From: JAFDVL01 sp043783625 | GTDB taxonomy: Bacteria > Acidobacteriota > Blastocatellia > RBC074 | Length of the DNA stretch: 64,000 nucleotides | NCBI GenBank assembly: GCA_043783625.1 | Contig: JAYVZE010000151.1 | Location: forward strand, 15,206 to 79,205 | Reading direction: 5' to 3' | Part shown: positions 22,605-31,010 of the stretch, in pieces | Layout: every line of letters begins with the position of its first letter | Position numbering within the stretch: position 1 is the first letter of the stretch | The notes under the pieces: generated by a model | The model's input: only the letters and a program-made list of their open reading frames with translations | Database searches by the model: none | Told to the model about the DNA's origin: nothing | Made by a program: the position numbers and the translations under genes

Positions 22605-23364
22605 TTTCCATCACCTCTTTCGCTAAATTAATATAGCTTTCGGCTCCTTTTGATTTTATATCGTAAAGGATGATCGGTTTTCCATAACTTGGTGCTTCCG
22701 CTAACCTGATATTTCTTGGGATCATCGTATTCAGCACTTGAGTCCCTAGAAAATCCCTTAAATCTGAGACAACTTGATTCGCCAGGTTGGTTCTCTCATC
22801 GTACATTGTTAACAAGAACCCTTGAATTGCCAGGTTTGGATTCAACCCACGGCGAATTCTGACCAATGTATCCCAAAGCTCTGTCACGCCTTCCAGTGCA
22901 AAATATTCACATTGAATTGGCACTAGGATTGAATCTGCAGCAGTTAAGGCATTCAATGTCAACAACCCTAAGCTTGGAGGACAATCAATCAAGATATAAT
23001 CGTAATCATTTCTGACTTCTTCCAGTATTTCCTTGAGTTTGAATTCTCTGTTCTCAAAATCCACTAACTCAACCTCTGCACCTGCTAAATTCCTGTCAGA
23101 TGGCACTACTTTGAGAAATTCCAGCTCAGTTCCTAATACTACATTACGAATAGGCTCATTGACGATCAGGCAGTGGTAAAGTCCCCGCTTAAATGATCCT
23201 TTTTTGATCCCACAACCACTGGTAGCGTTTCCCTGTGGATCAAGATCAATAAGGAGCGTCTTTTTTTCAGCGGCTGCTAATGATGCGCAAAGGTTAATAG
23301 CGGTAGTTGTTTTACCAACACCACCCTTTTGATTTGAAATTGCGATTATTTTACCCATATTCAC
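22582..23364 (-). CDS. parA: chromosome partitioning ATPase ParA
   Basis: A 260-residue deviant-Walker ATPase (Soj type). It has the motif QKGGVGKTTTAINL at residues 10-23, DLDPQGNATSGCG, and IDCPPSLGLLTLNAL as Walker B/A'. It is chromosomal rather than plasmid type, judging by the short N-terminus without an HTH and by its place next to rsmG-mnmG. It moves ParB-bound origins along the nucleoid. The first gene of parA-parB-bactofilin; the intergenic region before it holds a parS-like site. Confidence 0.97.
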   Translation of the reverse strand: MNMGKIIAISNQKGGVGKTTTAINLCASLAAAEKKTLLIDLDPQGNATSGCGIKKGSFKRGLYHCLIVNEPIRNVVLGTELEFLKVVPSDRNLAGAEVELVDFENREFKLKEILEEVRNDYDYILIDCPPSLGLLTLNALTAADSILVPIQCEYFALEGVTELWDTLVRIRRGLNPNLAIQGFLLTMYDERTNLANQVVSDLRDFLGTQVLNTMIPRNIRLAEAPSYGKPIILYDIKSKGAESYINLAKEVMENDQKSIR

Positions 23365-23436
23365 CGACTTTTCTGGCTATTTAGTAACGAATTAGAAATT
23401 AACACAAGTTTTCAGTGATGGAAAGCCCTCCAGACT

Positions 23437-23452
23437 TGTTGCACGTGAAACA
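23437..23452. promoter_or_regulatory. parS-like site 1
   Basis: TGTTGCACGTGAAACA matches the parS consensus TGTTTCACGTGAAACA at 15 of 16 positions. It lies 73 bases upstream of parA. Confidence 0.85.
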
Positions 23453-23506
23453 TTAATGTAAATCCTGCCACAAAAGTAAAAACATGTTCTACTATTTCTT
23501 CTTAAT

Positions 23507-23522
23507 TGTTTCACGTGCAACT
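23507..23522. promoter_or_regulatory. parS-like site 2, overlapping the rsmG stop
   Basis: TGTTTCACGTGCAACT matches the parS consensus at 14 of 16 positions. It overlaps the last codons of rsmG and supplies that gene's TGA stop on the minus strand. Confidence 0.75.
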
Positions 23523-24155
23523 AGAAATAGAAATTACCAGTCTATCAATTGATTTGGGGGTTTTATGGGAAGATATTTGACGATTTGAAGAAATGAGAAG
23601 CTTTTGAGTGTTGGCGAGAAGTTCCGAAGTTCCAAGTAGAAGTGTTAGATTGCTCTGATTAGTGCTGTCTAGAATTTTGGGCAACAAGTGCTTTAGATCA
23701 TCTAATGCACGTGAGGTAACGCAAGTATTAATTAAAAAGGCCGGAAGGGATTCAAATCTCTCATTGAGAACCTTGACATTAGAAATTTTAAGTAAATGAA
23801 CCGCTTCTTTTAAGAAGATAGATTTCTTTTTATTAGCTTCAATGAGGAAAATATGGGAATCGGGTCGAATAATAGCAATCGCGATTCCAGGAACTCCAAG
23901 CCCGGTTCCTATATCCCAAATCTCTTCAATAGATTCAGGGATAAAGGTTTCTGCGAAGATTGATTCAAGAATATGTTTTCGAGCAAAATCGACTGGTTCG
24001 ATGATTGTGGTCAATGGAATAAACTCATTCCACTTTAGAACCGCTTGATAATACGCTTCATACTTCTGAATAATCGAAGGAGTAAGTAGTTTTGGGCTAA
24101 AAAGGCTGGATTTTGTCAACTCGGAAGTGAATTTAGCTAATTGATCTGGTTTCAT
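23511..24155 (-). CDS. rsmG: 16S rRNA (guanine527-N7)-methyltransferase
   Basis: A methyltransferase of 214 residues that modifies G527 of 16S rRNA. The SAM-binding loop is IWDIGTGLGVPGIAIAIIRPD-like (seen as DIGTGLGVPGIAIAI near residue 75), followed by LIEANKKKSIFLKEA. Standard size. Its start overlaps the end of mnmG by four bases, the usual arrangement. The C-terminal codons double as part of a parS-like site. Confidence 0.93.
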   Translation of the reverse strand: MKPDQLAKFTSELTKSSLFSPKLLTPSIIQKYEAYYQAVLKWNEFIPLTTIIEPVDFARKHILESIFAETFIPESIEEIWDIGTGLGVPGIAIAIIRPDSHIFLIEANKKKSIFLKEAVHLLKISNVKVLNERFESLPAFLINTCVTSRALDDLKHLLPKILDSTNQSNLTLLLGTSELLANTQKLLISSNRQISSHKTPKSIDRLVISISSCT

Positions 24156-26044
24156 GAAGCCTGAGCTTTCTGGCGTGACATTAGTTCCACGTGGATCGTT
24201 AGAATTGAGATAGCTGCCGGAGTAATGCCAGGAATTCGTGTTGCCTGACCAAGTGTCTGCGGTAGGATGCGATTCAGGCGCTCAATCATTTCATTTGAAA
24301 GACCGGAAATAGACGAATACTGAATCGTATTTGGAATGTTGCGATCTCCAACTTTTGCCATTCGAGCGGCAAAACTGTCCTGCGTAGAAAGATAACCTTC
24401 ATATTTAATATCAGTAATCACAGAAGTGATTTCCTGTTCCGGTAGATTCAATATCTCTTGAGGTAAAAGTAGCGAAATTTGTTCGGTCAGGAGTTCAGGT
24501 CGCTTAGACAATTGACTCAGATGTACTGACTCGTTAAGTGTGACACCTGAGACTTCTGAAAAAGTAGGATAGCCTTCAGTTCGAATAGAAATGACAGTAC
24601 GATTAAAATATTCTCGTATCTTATTCTTTCTATTGGCTTTAAGCCCAAATTCAAGGTGAGAATTCTGGTTTAGGAGACCGATGTTGTAGCCAATTTCGCT
24701 CAGGCGTTCGTCCGCGTTATCAATTCTTAAACGGAGTCGTTGTTCCGCACGAGACGTGAACATCCGGTACGGTTCGTCTACACCTTGCGTAATTAAATCG
24801 TCTACTAGAATTCCAATATAACCTTCGTTACGCTTAATAATGACTGGCTCTAGTTTGTGAGCAACGCGAGAAGCGTTAATTCCAGCAATAATTCCCTGTG
24901 CCGCAGCTTCTTCATATCCCGTAGTACCGTTAATTTGTCCGGCATTGAACAGTCCGCTGATTTTCTTGGTTTCAAGTGAAGGCAACAACTCTGTCGGGTC
25001 AACCATGTCGTACTCAATGGCATAACCCGGTCTTAAAATCTGCGCTTTTTCCAAACCAGGGATTTTCTTCACTAATTCGCGCTGAAGATCAGCCGGTAAG
25101 CTCGTAGAAAATCCATTCAAATAAACTTCGTATGTGTTGTAGCCTTCCGGCTCCAGAAATAATTGATGGCGATCTTTGTCGGGGAATTTTACGATTTTGT
25201 CTTCGATGGAAGGGCAATAGCGCGGCCCGATGCCTTGAATTTGACCACTGTATAAAGGTGAACGTGAAATATTATCACGGATCATCTGATGAACATTTTC
25301 ATCGGTATAACCAATATAACAGGAAATTTGTTTTTGCGCTAAATGCTTGGTACTAAAGGAGAAAGGCGTTGGAGAAGCATCTCCGGGTTGTTCCTCAAAA
25401 GCAGAAAAATCAATCGAACGCCCGTCCAATCTTGGGGGGGTTCCGGTTTTGAGACGAGCAATTCTGAATCCTAAATCACGGAGATTTTCAGCGAGCTTAA
25501 TAGAAGGTAATTCTCCAGAGCGTCCAGCCGAAAATCTTTTTTGACCGATATGAATCAAGCCGTTGAGAAAAGTTCCGGTCGTAACAACTACACAACGTGC
25601 GCCAAGCAAGCGCGAATCCATTAATTCCACACCGACAATTTCACCGTCTTCGATTAGTAGTTGTGTGACTTCGCCCTGCCGCAGCGCAAGATTTGGAATA
25701 TTTTCCAGTTCCCTGCGCATTTCCTGACGATAAAGCGCACGATCCGCTTGAGCACGTGGAGCTTGGACTGCGGGGCCGCGACTTCGATTCAGCAAACGAA
25801 ATTGAATTCCGGTAGCATCAATCACCCGCCCCATAATTCCGCCGAGCGCATCAATCTCGCGGACGAGATGACCTTTGGCAATCCCGCCAATCGCCGGATT
25901 GCACGACATCTGCGCAATCAGGTCAAGATTGAATGTGACCATCGCGGTTTTTGATCCCATCATCGAAGCCGCATGCGCAGCCTCACATCCGGCGTGACCT
26001 GCGCCAATCACAATCACATCAAATTTTTCGTCGAAATTGTACAT
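24152..26044 (-). CDS. mnmG: tRNA uridine 5-carboxymethylaminomethyl modification enzyme MnmG (GidA)
   Basis: FAD protein of 630 residues that works with MnmE to modify wobble uridine 34 of several tRNAs. The N-terminal dinucleotide-binding motif is VIGAGHAGCEAA. Further family blocks: MSCNPAIGGIAKGHLVREI, LNRSRGPAVQAPRAQAD, RPGYAIEYD, and RMFTSRAEQRLRLRIDNAD. I chose the ATG at 26044; a TTG three codons earlier is possible. Grouped with mnmE and rsmG in the conserved order. Confidence 0.96.
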   Translation of the reverse strand: MYNFDEKFDVIVIGAGHAGCEAAHAASMMGSKTAMVTFNLDLIAQMSCNPAIGGIAKGHLVREIDALGGIMGRVIDATGIQFRLLNRSRGPAVQAPRAQADRALYRQEMRRELENIPNLALRQGEVTQLLIEDGEIVGVELMDSRLLGARCVVVTTGTFLNGLIHIGQKRFSAGRSGELPSIKLAENLRDLGFRIARLKTGTPPRLDGRSIDFSAFEEQPGDASPTPFSFSTKHLAQKQISCYIGYTDENVHQMIRDNISRSPLYSGQIQGIGPRYCPSIEDKIVKFPDKDRHQLFLEPEGYNTYEVYLNGFSTSLPADLQRELVKKIPGLEKAQILRPGYAIEYDMVDPTELLPSLETKKISGLFNAGQINGTTGYEEAAAQGIIAGINASRVAHKLEPVIIKRNEGYIGILVDDLITQGVDEPYRMFTSRAEQRLRLRIDNADERLSEIGYNIGLLNQNSHLEFGLKANRKNKIREYFNRTVISIRTEGYPTFSEVSGVTLNESVHLSQLSKRPELLTEQISLLLPQEILNLPEQEITSVITDIKYEGYLSTQDSFAARMAKVGDRNIPNTIQYSSISGLSNEMIERLNRILPQTLGQATRIPGITPAAISILTIHVELMSRQKAQAS

Positions 26045-26161
26045 CGCTCTCAACTCAATAAATAATTATTGAAAGCAGTTAGTTTGCACAAACAGGATGC
26101 TTATTGCAATTAATAAACGGAGTTATTGATTGATGTGAATATCTTGTTAATCTTCAGAAGG

Positions 26162-27532
26162 TTACTTTCCAATACAAAATGTCGAAAAAATTTGATTGAT
26201 GATGTCGCCGATGAGGGTTTCTCCGGTAACTACGCCGAGGCTTTTCAGGGCTTCGTGTAAATTCACCAAAACAATTTCTTCTGTAAGTCCGGCGGTCAGA
26301 TTTTGTTGTGCCTGACGCATCGCAGTTAAGGATTGTTCGAGTGCGAGGTAGTGGCGTTCATTGGTGACGATTCCGCCTTCGGTGAAAATCTGTGCGCCGG
26401 AAGTTAGGGCGGAGTGAATGCTTTCACGCAGTTCGTGAATTCCTTGTCCGGTCAGTGCCGAGACTTTGGCTACGGGTTTGTTGTTGATGATTTTTTGCGT
26501 TAGCTCATCACTCAATTCAAATCCTAAATCGCATTTATTGATGACCAGCAAATTGATGGGCAATTGCGAGAGAAACGTAATTTCGTCAGGCGAGGGAATT
26601 TGATTGGCTTCGATGATCGCGATGACGAAATCGGCGTCAGCGATGGCGGAGTTGGTTCGTTCGACTCCAAGTTTTTCTACAAAGTCATTAGTTTCCCGAA
26701 TGCCTGCGGTATCAATTAATTCTACAGGAATTCCGTTAATCGAAAAAACTTCGGTGAGCGTGTCGCGTGTCGTGCCGGGGATGTGCGTGACGATGGCGCG
26801 GTCTTTTCCTAGCAGTGAATTAAAAACGGAAGATTTGCCGACATTCGGGCGACCGATCAACGCCAGTTTGATGCCTGAACGAATCAGTCGTCCCAAACGA
26901 TAACTCGAAATTAATTGATTGATTGAAGCGATTAATTTATCAAGCTTGTGAATGAATCGTTCAATGTTGAGCGCGTCAAGATCGTCTTCGACAAACTCTA
27001 CGGACGATTCAAAATGCACAATCATTTCGATCAGCTCATCTTTGATGGGCTTGATTTGCTTGGATAATTCGCCGCGTAGTTGGCGGGCGGCGATTTGTGC
27101 CTGATAGCTTGTTTGCGCGTGGATCAAATCATTGATGGCTTCGGCCTGCGCCAAATCCATCCGTTGATTCAAAAAGGCACGCATCGAAAATTCTCCTGGC
27201 TGCGCTAATTGCGCACCGCAGGAAATCAATAACTGAAGAACTTCAGACAAAACAACAGGTGAGCCGTGACAGGAAATTTCGATGATGTCTTCGCCGGTGA
27301 ATGAATGCGGAGCTTTGAAATAAGAAATTAAAACATCATCAATTGTGAGTTTTGTTTCAGGATGAATCAGGTGATGAAATGAAACGTGATTCGGGGAAAA
27401 GGAGATTTTGGAGTGAAGTAATTTTTGGATGAGGTCGAGAGAATTTTTTCCGCTGAGACGAATGATTCCGATGCCGCCAAATCCAGGCGGAGTGGCAATG
27501 GCGACAATCGTGGAATCTTCATACAAGCTCAT
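26162..27532 (-). CDS. mnmE: tRNA modification GTPase MnmE (TrmE)
   Basis: A 456-residue partner of MnmG. The N-terminal formyl-THF-binding domain starts TIVAIATPPGFGGIGIIRLSG. The inserted G domain (about 215-375) has GRPNVGKSSVFN (G1), GTTRDT (G2), DTAG (G3) and NKCD (G4). The C-terminal CIGK, with its essential cysteine, is intact. The TGA/TAA arrangement leaves a 117-bp gap before mnmG. Confidence 0.96.
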   Translation of the reverse strand: MSLYEDSTIVAIATPPGFGGIGIIRLSGKNSLDLIQKLLHSKISFSPNHVSFHHLIHPETKLTIDDVLISYFKAPHSFTGEDIIEISCHGSPVVLSEVLQLLISCGAQLAQPGEFSMRAFLNQRMDLAQAEAINDLIHAQTSYQAQIAARQLRGELSKQIKPIKDELIEMIVHFESSVEFVEDDLDALNIERFIHKLDKLIASINQLISSYRLGRLIRSGIKLALIGRPNVGKSSVFNSLLGKDRAIVTHIPGTTRDTLTEVFSINGIPVELIDTAGIRETNDFVEKLGVERTNSAIADADFVIAIIEANQIPSPDEITFLSQLPINLLVINKCDLGFELSDELTQKIINNKPVAKVSALTGQGIHELRESIHSALTSGAQIFTEGGIVTNERHYLALEQSLTAMRQAQQNLTAGLTEEIVLVNLHEALKSLGVVTGETLIGDIINQIFSTFCIGK

Positions 27533-27558
27533 AAAAAAACAGGCGGCAAAGAACTTTT

Positions 27559-27619
27559 GACAGGATTGACAGGACTCACAAGATAATATTTTTATCCTGT
27601 CAATCTTGTGAATCCTGTC
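27559..27619. repeat. inverted array of 9-bp units between khpB and mnmE
   Basis: Left part reads GACAGGATT GACAGGACT CACAAGATA (27559-27585). The right part on the other strand reads GACAGGATT CACAAGATT GACAGGATA (27619 down to 27593). The halves are separated by seven AT bases. It resembles the GACAGGATT-type repeats seen between genes in many unrelated bacteria. No gene inside. Confidence 0.75.
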
Positions 27620-27651
27620 GAAGGGTTTGTTCGAGATTTTTGAGGGAAAGA

Positions 27652-28119
27652 TTAAGCAGGCAAAATCTTCACGCGGCGCATTTGACCGTCGCCTTCGCTT
27701 TCGGTTCTGACTTCAGGAAATTCAAGAATCGCATTGTGGATGATGCGACGATCTTGCGCATTCATTGGATCGAAGACAAAAGCAATTTTAGAAGTAGCAA
27801 CGCGATCAGCCGCTTTTTGCGCCATCAATTCTAATTCCAGCAGACGCGCTTCACGATAGCCGCTGGCATCGAAATCAATTTGCGCACCTTCAGCCACTTC
27901 ATCGGCAAAGACGCGACGAGTGATATATTGCATGGCATCCAGCAATTCGGCGTTGTGTCCAAGCAATAAGGAAAGATCGAAGCCCTGGAATTCAACCAGA
28001 ATACTTTCATCTTCCTCTTTGCTGACACTCGCTCGCAAATCAAGCGAAGAGTGATTAATCAGCTCTTCAACAAAATCTTGTACCTTGGAATTAAGTTCGT
28101 TATTCGTCTCAGTTGTCAT
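27652..28119 (-). CDS. khpB: Jag/KhpB family RNA-binding protein
   Basis: A protein of 155 residues with a KH domain (about 50-80; LLLGHNAELLDAMQYITRR corresponds to the GxxG loop region) and an R3H domain at the C-terminus (MNAQDRRIIHNAILEFPEV). The N-terminal Jag_N domain of some homologues is missing. It binds RNA, and in other bacteria it influences cell envelope functions. It follows yidC directly, the normal arrangement. Confidence 0.88.
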   Translation of the reverse strand: MTTETNNELNSKVQDFVEELINHSSLDLRASVSKEEDESILVEFQGFDLSLLLGHNAELLDAMQYITRRVFADEVAEGAQIDFDASGYREARLLELELMAQKAADRVATSKIAFVFDPMNAQDRRIIHNAILEFPEVRTESEGDGQMRRVKILPA

Positions 28120-28158
28120 AAAAATACCAACTCAGAATTTAGAGTCCACCAATTATTA

Positions 28159-29943
28159 CTATGACTTTCTCCCCTTCAATGACGCTGCTAAATTTTTCAC
28201 ATCGGGATTTTGCACTGGCGGAGCCGGAGAAATTTTATTAATAATATATTGCTGCGTAATGCCCACGAGGTTTCCGCACATCCAGTAAAGAACCAATCCG
28301 GCTGGTGCATTAATGAAAAAATAACCCATAAACAAAGGCATAATGTATTGCATGCGCTTTTGAATCGGATCAGCTGTCGAAGGGGTTAACGCTTGTTGCA
28401 CGATCATTGAGATCACGAAAACCACTGGTAGGATATACCAGGGATCTGGTGCTGCCAAATCATGAATCCATCCCATGAAGCTCGTATGCCGAATTTCGAC
28501 CGCAGTGGTTAGCACCGCGTAGACCGCGTAAAAGAATGGCATCTGCAAAAGCAGTGGCAAACATCCCATCAACGGATTACCTTCGCGCATCAAGGCGACC
28601 TGCTCTTTTTGCAGCTCAACCATTTTCGGATCGTCTTTGCCGAGCTTCTTCATGCGCTCTTGCAAATCCTTCATCTTAGGTTGCATCGCCGCCGCTTTCT
28701 TCATCGAAATCGAACTGCGCCAACGAAGCGGGAAGAAGCACATATTGAGTGCGACGGTGAGGACGATAATTGCCCAGCCATAATTTTGTGTAAATCGGTA
28801 AATAAACTGAAGGATGTTCAGCATGTACCAGGCAATCGGCTTAACCACAATGGTGATCCAGTCCCAACCATAATTCACAACACGTTCAAGATTGACACGA
28901 TCATCACCAAGTTTCAGCTCATCACTGACCCGGCGAAGCATCTTGATGTTTTTGGGGCCGGCGTAGATGTGATTAATCTGTCCATTCGTAATCTGCACAG
29001 CAGTCGAGACGTGATTGAGTTCGACCTCTTTACCGCTAACAACTTCTTTGCGCTTCGTGTTCATGACGCTGACAGCTTTGGCCGGAGTTGTCGGCATAAT
29101 CGCCATCGCAAAATAATTATCGTCACTCGAAGCCCAGCGAACCTGCGTAGCATTGACGGGGGTAAACTCGACATTAGAAATGGATGATCCGGTGTGTCGT
29201 TCAATTCCGCCCGCAGCAGAAATTGTTGAGATAGATTCCTGTGAGTAATATCCGCCGTGAACCTTCACGTTCTGGTCGCCAAAACTGGGGCCGATGACCA
29301 GAAATGCTTCGATTGGTTGACCATTACGCTTCACATCTACCGTGCAATCGAAATCATAACCGAGGCTATTAAAGTTAAAGACTTTGGAGGCTTGAATCCC
29401 GTTCCCGCCGTCGTAAGTTAAGGTCACTGTTTTAGCTGAACCGGCGTTGATTTTAAGCTCAGATTCAGGTGTATCGGTGACGGTAAAACGAGCTTCGTTA
29501 AGTTGCTTTTCGAGATTTTTGTCCGAAGGAATTGATAAGCGGAGCGGCGCACCGAGGTCTTTACTTTTTTCCGGCGAAACTAATAACACTCCGGTTGGAG
29601 CGTCAATTGGTTTGCCTAACTTCCCTTCATCGTCCGGGAGGTGCGTCATGATTAGCTGATTGATGACCGCCCCCTGATTAGAAAGATTTCCCGTCCAGAA
29701 AGGTGTTTCAATTTTTATCTCACGAGCTTCAGCTTGTAGTGCCACGTTCGCAGACAGCGTAACCGATGAAGCAGGAGTCGCAGTAACAGCAGAAGGCGCA
29801 ACGCTTGCACTTGGAGCAGGAACGTTTTGTACTATTTCAGTTTTCTTAGGCTGTGGGTAAAAACGACTAAATAAATATTGAGAGCCAAAGAGGATGATAG
29901 CGGAGAGAATGATAAAAATCGTGAGCCGTTGTTTTTCCATCAA
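28159..29943 (-). CDS. yidC: membrane protein insertase YidC
   Basis: Inner-membrane insertase of 594 residues of the Gram-negative type. It has one N-terminal membrane segment (FIILSAIILFGSQYLF), a large periplasmic P1 domain (about 60-340), then the conserved five-helix core. The core includes YGWAIIVLTVALNMCFFPLRW, a cytosolic coiled hairpin with MKDLQERMKKLG, and PFFYAVYAVL. The linker after the first helix is rich in Pro, Ala and Ser. Standard neighbour of yidD and rnpA. Confidence 0.96.
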   Translation of the reverse strand: MMEKQRLTIFIILSAIILFGSQYLFSRFYPQPKKTEIVQNVPAPSASVAPSAVTATPASSVTLSANVALQAEAREIKIETPFWTGNLSNQGAVINQLIMTHLPDDEGKLGKPIDAPTGVLLVSPEKSKDLGAPLRLSIPSDKNLEKQLNEARFTVTDTPESELKINAGSAKTVTLTYDGGNGIQASKVFNFNSLGYDFDCTVDVKRNGQPIEAFLVIGPSFGDQNVKVHGGYYSQESISTISAAGGIERHTGSSISNVEFTPVNATQVRWASSDDNYFAMAIMPTTPAKAVSVMNTKRKEVVSGKEVELNHVSTAVQITNGQINHIYAGPKNIKMLRRVSDELKLGDDRVNLERVVNYGWDWITIVVKPIAWYMLNILQFIYRFTQNYGWAIIVLTVALNMCFFPLRWRSSISMKKAAAMQPKMKDLQERMKKLGKDDPKMVELQKEQVALMREGNPLMGCLPLLLQMPFFYAVYAVLTTAVEIRHTSFMGWIHDLAAPDPWYILPVVFVISMIVQQALTPSTADPIQKRMQYIMPLFMGYFFINAPAGLVLYWMCGNLVGITQQYIINKISPAPPVQNPDVKNLAASLKGRKS

Positions 29944-29997
29944 TAAAACTCATCTCAGAATCTCCGGGAGCGTGGGGGCTGCGGTTTCTGAATAAAA

Positions 29998-30207
29998 TTA
30001 CTGCACCGGATCATATCCACCGGAGCTGAAGGGATGACAGCGAAAAATGCGTCTGATTCCTAAGACCGAGCCTTTAATAAAACCATGTTTACTAATGGCT
30101 TCGGCGGCGTATTCTGAGCAAGTTGGTAAAAAGCGACAAGACGGAGGAAAAAGCGGCGAGATTATTAATTTGTATCCACGCAGGATGTAAACCGCTATCG
30201 TTTTCAT
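29998..30207 (-). CDS. yidD: membrane protein insertion efficiency factor YidD
   Basis: A 69-residue protein with the typical pattern: an amphipathic N-terminus (YILRGYKLIISPLFPPSCRF), then PTCSEYAAEAI and HPFSSGGYDPV. The three cysteines of the family are present. Supports YidC-dependent insertion. Between rnpA and yidC as in most bacteria. Confidence 0.93.
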   Translation of the reverse strand: MKTIAVYILRGYKLIISPLFPPSCRFLPTCSEYAAEAISKHGFIKGSVLGIRRIFRCHPFSSGGYDPVQ

Positions 30208-30222
30208 TGTCCGCCGTAAAAA

Positions 30223-30600
30223 TTAAACTGATTCCTTATCCAACGTTTGTCGAAAGCGTTGAATGAGTTGTACGAAAGCCGACTCAATATCTTTAAAATC
30301 AGCCGTCGCGGCGGATGGTCTGACGTTTAGAACGACATCAAATCCAACTCCGGTTAACAATGAAGGGTCACGGAATCGAAAAGCGTCCCGAAGCCTCCGA
30401 CGACAACGGTTTCTCAGCACTGCGTTACCAATCTTACGCGTGGTAGTCAGACCCATTCGCTGATGTTCCGAATCCGTTTTAATCACAAAAGCAGAAAAGT
30501 ACGGTGTACTGAATTTTCTGCCTTTGGCATAAACTGCTTTGAATTCACGGCTCGAAAGTAACCGATGATGTTGTTTCGGAATTTTCATCAGAACCATCAA
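30223..30600 (-). CDS. rnpA: ribonuclease P protein component
   Basis: The protein subunit (125 residues) that helps the RNase P RNA process tRNA precursors. The signature RNRCRRRLRDAF(R) is present at about residues 68-80. Several Met codons near the start make the exact start uncertain; MKIPKQHHRL at 30588 would also fit. It follows rpmH by 36 bases. Confidence 0.93.
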   Translation of the reverse strand: MMVLMKIPKQHHRLLSSREFKAVYAKGRKFSTPYFSAFVIKTDSEHQRMGLTTTRKIGNAVLRNRCRRRLRDAFRFRDPSLLTGVGFDVVLNVRPSAATADFKDIESAFVQLIQRFRQTLDKESV

Positions 30601-30636
30601 CTTCGGATACGAAAACCTGATTCAAACAGTTCTGGA

Positions 30637-30783
30637 TTAATAATGGAACACAGTCAGACGAGTACGTCCTTTAGCACGACGACGTTTAATAACCAGGCGG
30701 CCTGCGCGCGTACTCATGCGTTCACGCCATCCATGTGTTTTTGCTCGTTTACGATTATTTGGTTGAAAAGTTCTTTTTGCCAT
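30637..30783 (-). CDS. rpmH: 50S ribosomal protein L34
   Basis: A 48-residue basic protein beginning MAKRTFQPNNRKRAKTHGW and containing RMSTRAGRLVIKRRRAKGR, the L34 signature. It is too short for many gene finders' length limits but unambiguous. First gene of the rnpA-yidD-yidC-khpB run. The usual neighbour dnaA is not upstream; a repeat element and ispA are there instead. Confidence 0.97.
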   Translation of the reverse strand: MAKRTFQPNNRKRAKTHGWRERMSTRAGRLVIKRRRAKGRTRLTVFHY

Positions 30784-30820
30784 GACAATTACTCCAGTAA
30801 ACTCAAGTTAGAAACGCGAA

Positions 30821-30849
30821 AGACTATCAATCGTGTAGGTGGTTGTCAA
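30821..30849 (-). promoter_or_regulatory. possible rpmH promoter
   Basis: On the minus strand TTGACA (30844-30849), 17 bases, then TAGTCT (30821-30826). The -35 is perfect, the -10 is weak. It lies about 40 bases before the rpmH ATG. Confidence 0.45.
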
Positions 30850-30858
30850 GGAAAAGCG

Positions 30859-31010
30859 ACTGGGAGTGCAAGCGTCTCGCTTGCCGTTTGTGCGCATTAG
30901 CGTCGCAAGCACAGTGGCGACGATATTCGCTGAAGAATAAGTAACCCTCTCGCCACGTCAGCGAGCGGCGTTTCACGCGCTCGCGGCAAGCAAGCTGCTT
31001 GCACCTCAGT
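30859..31010. repeat. 152-bp element with inverted ends (copy 2)
   Basis: Same family as 17490-17645. The left end 30859-30885 contains GCAAGCGTCTCGCTTGCC and the right end 30985-31010 the diverged complement. The core GAGCGGCGTTTCACGCGCTCGCGGCAAG is shared in pieces (30962-30990). The last base is the first base of the ispA stop codon. Middle parts differ between copies. Confidence 0.8.

Noticed and set aside
23700..25770. Further CACGTG cores (about 23708, 24189 and 25756) as parS
   Set aside because: They match only about ten or eleven of 16 consensus positions; this number is expected by chance.
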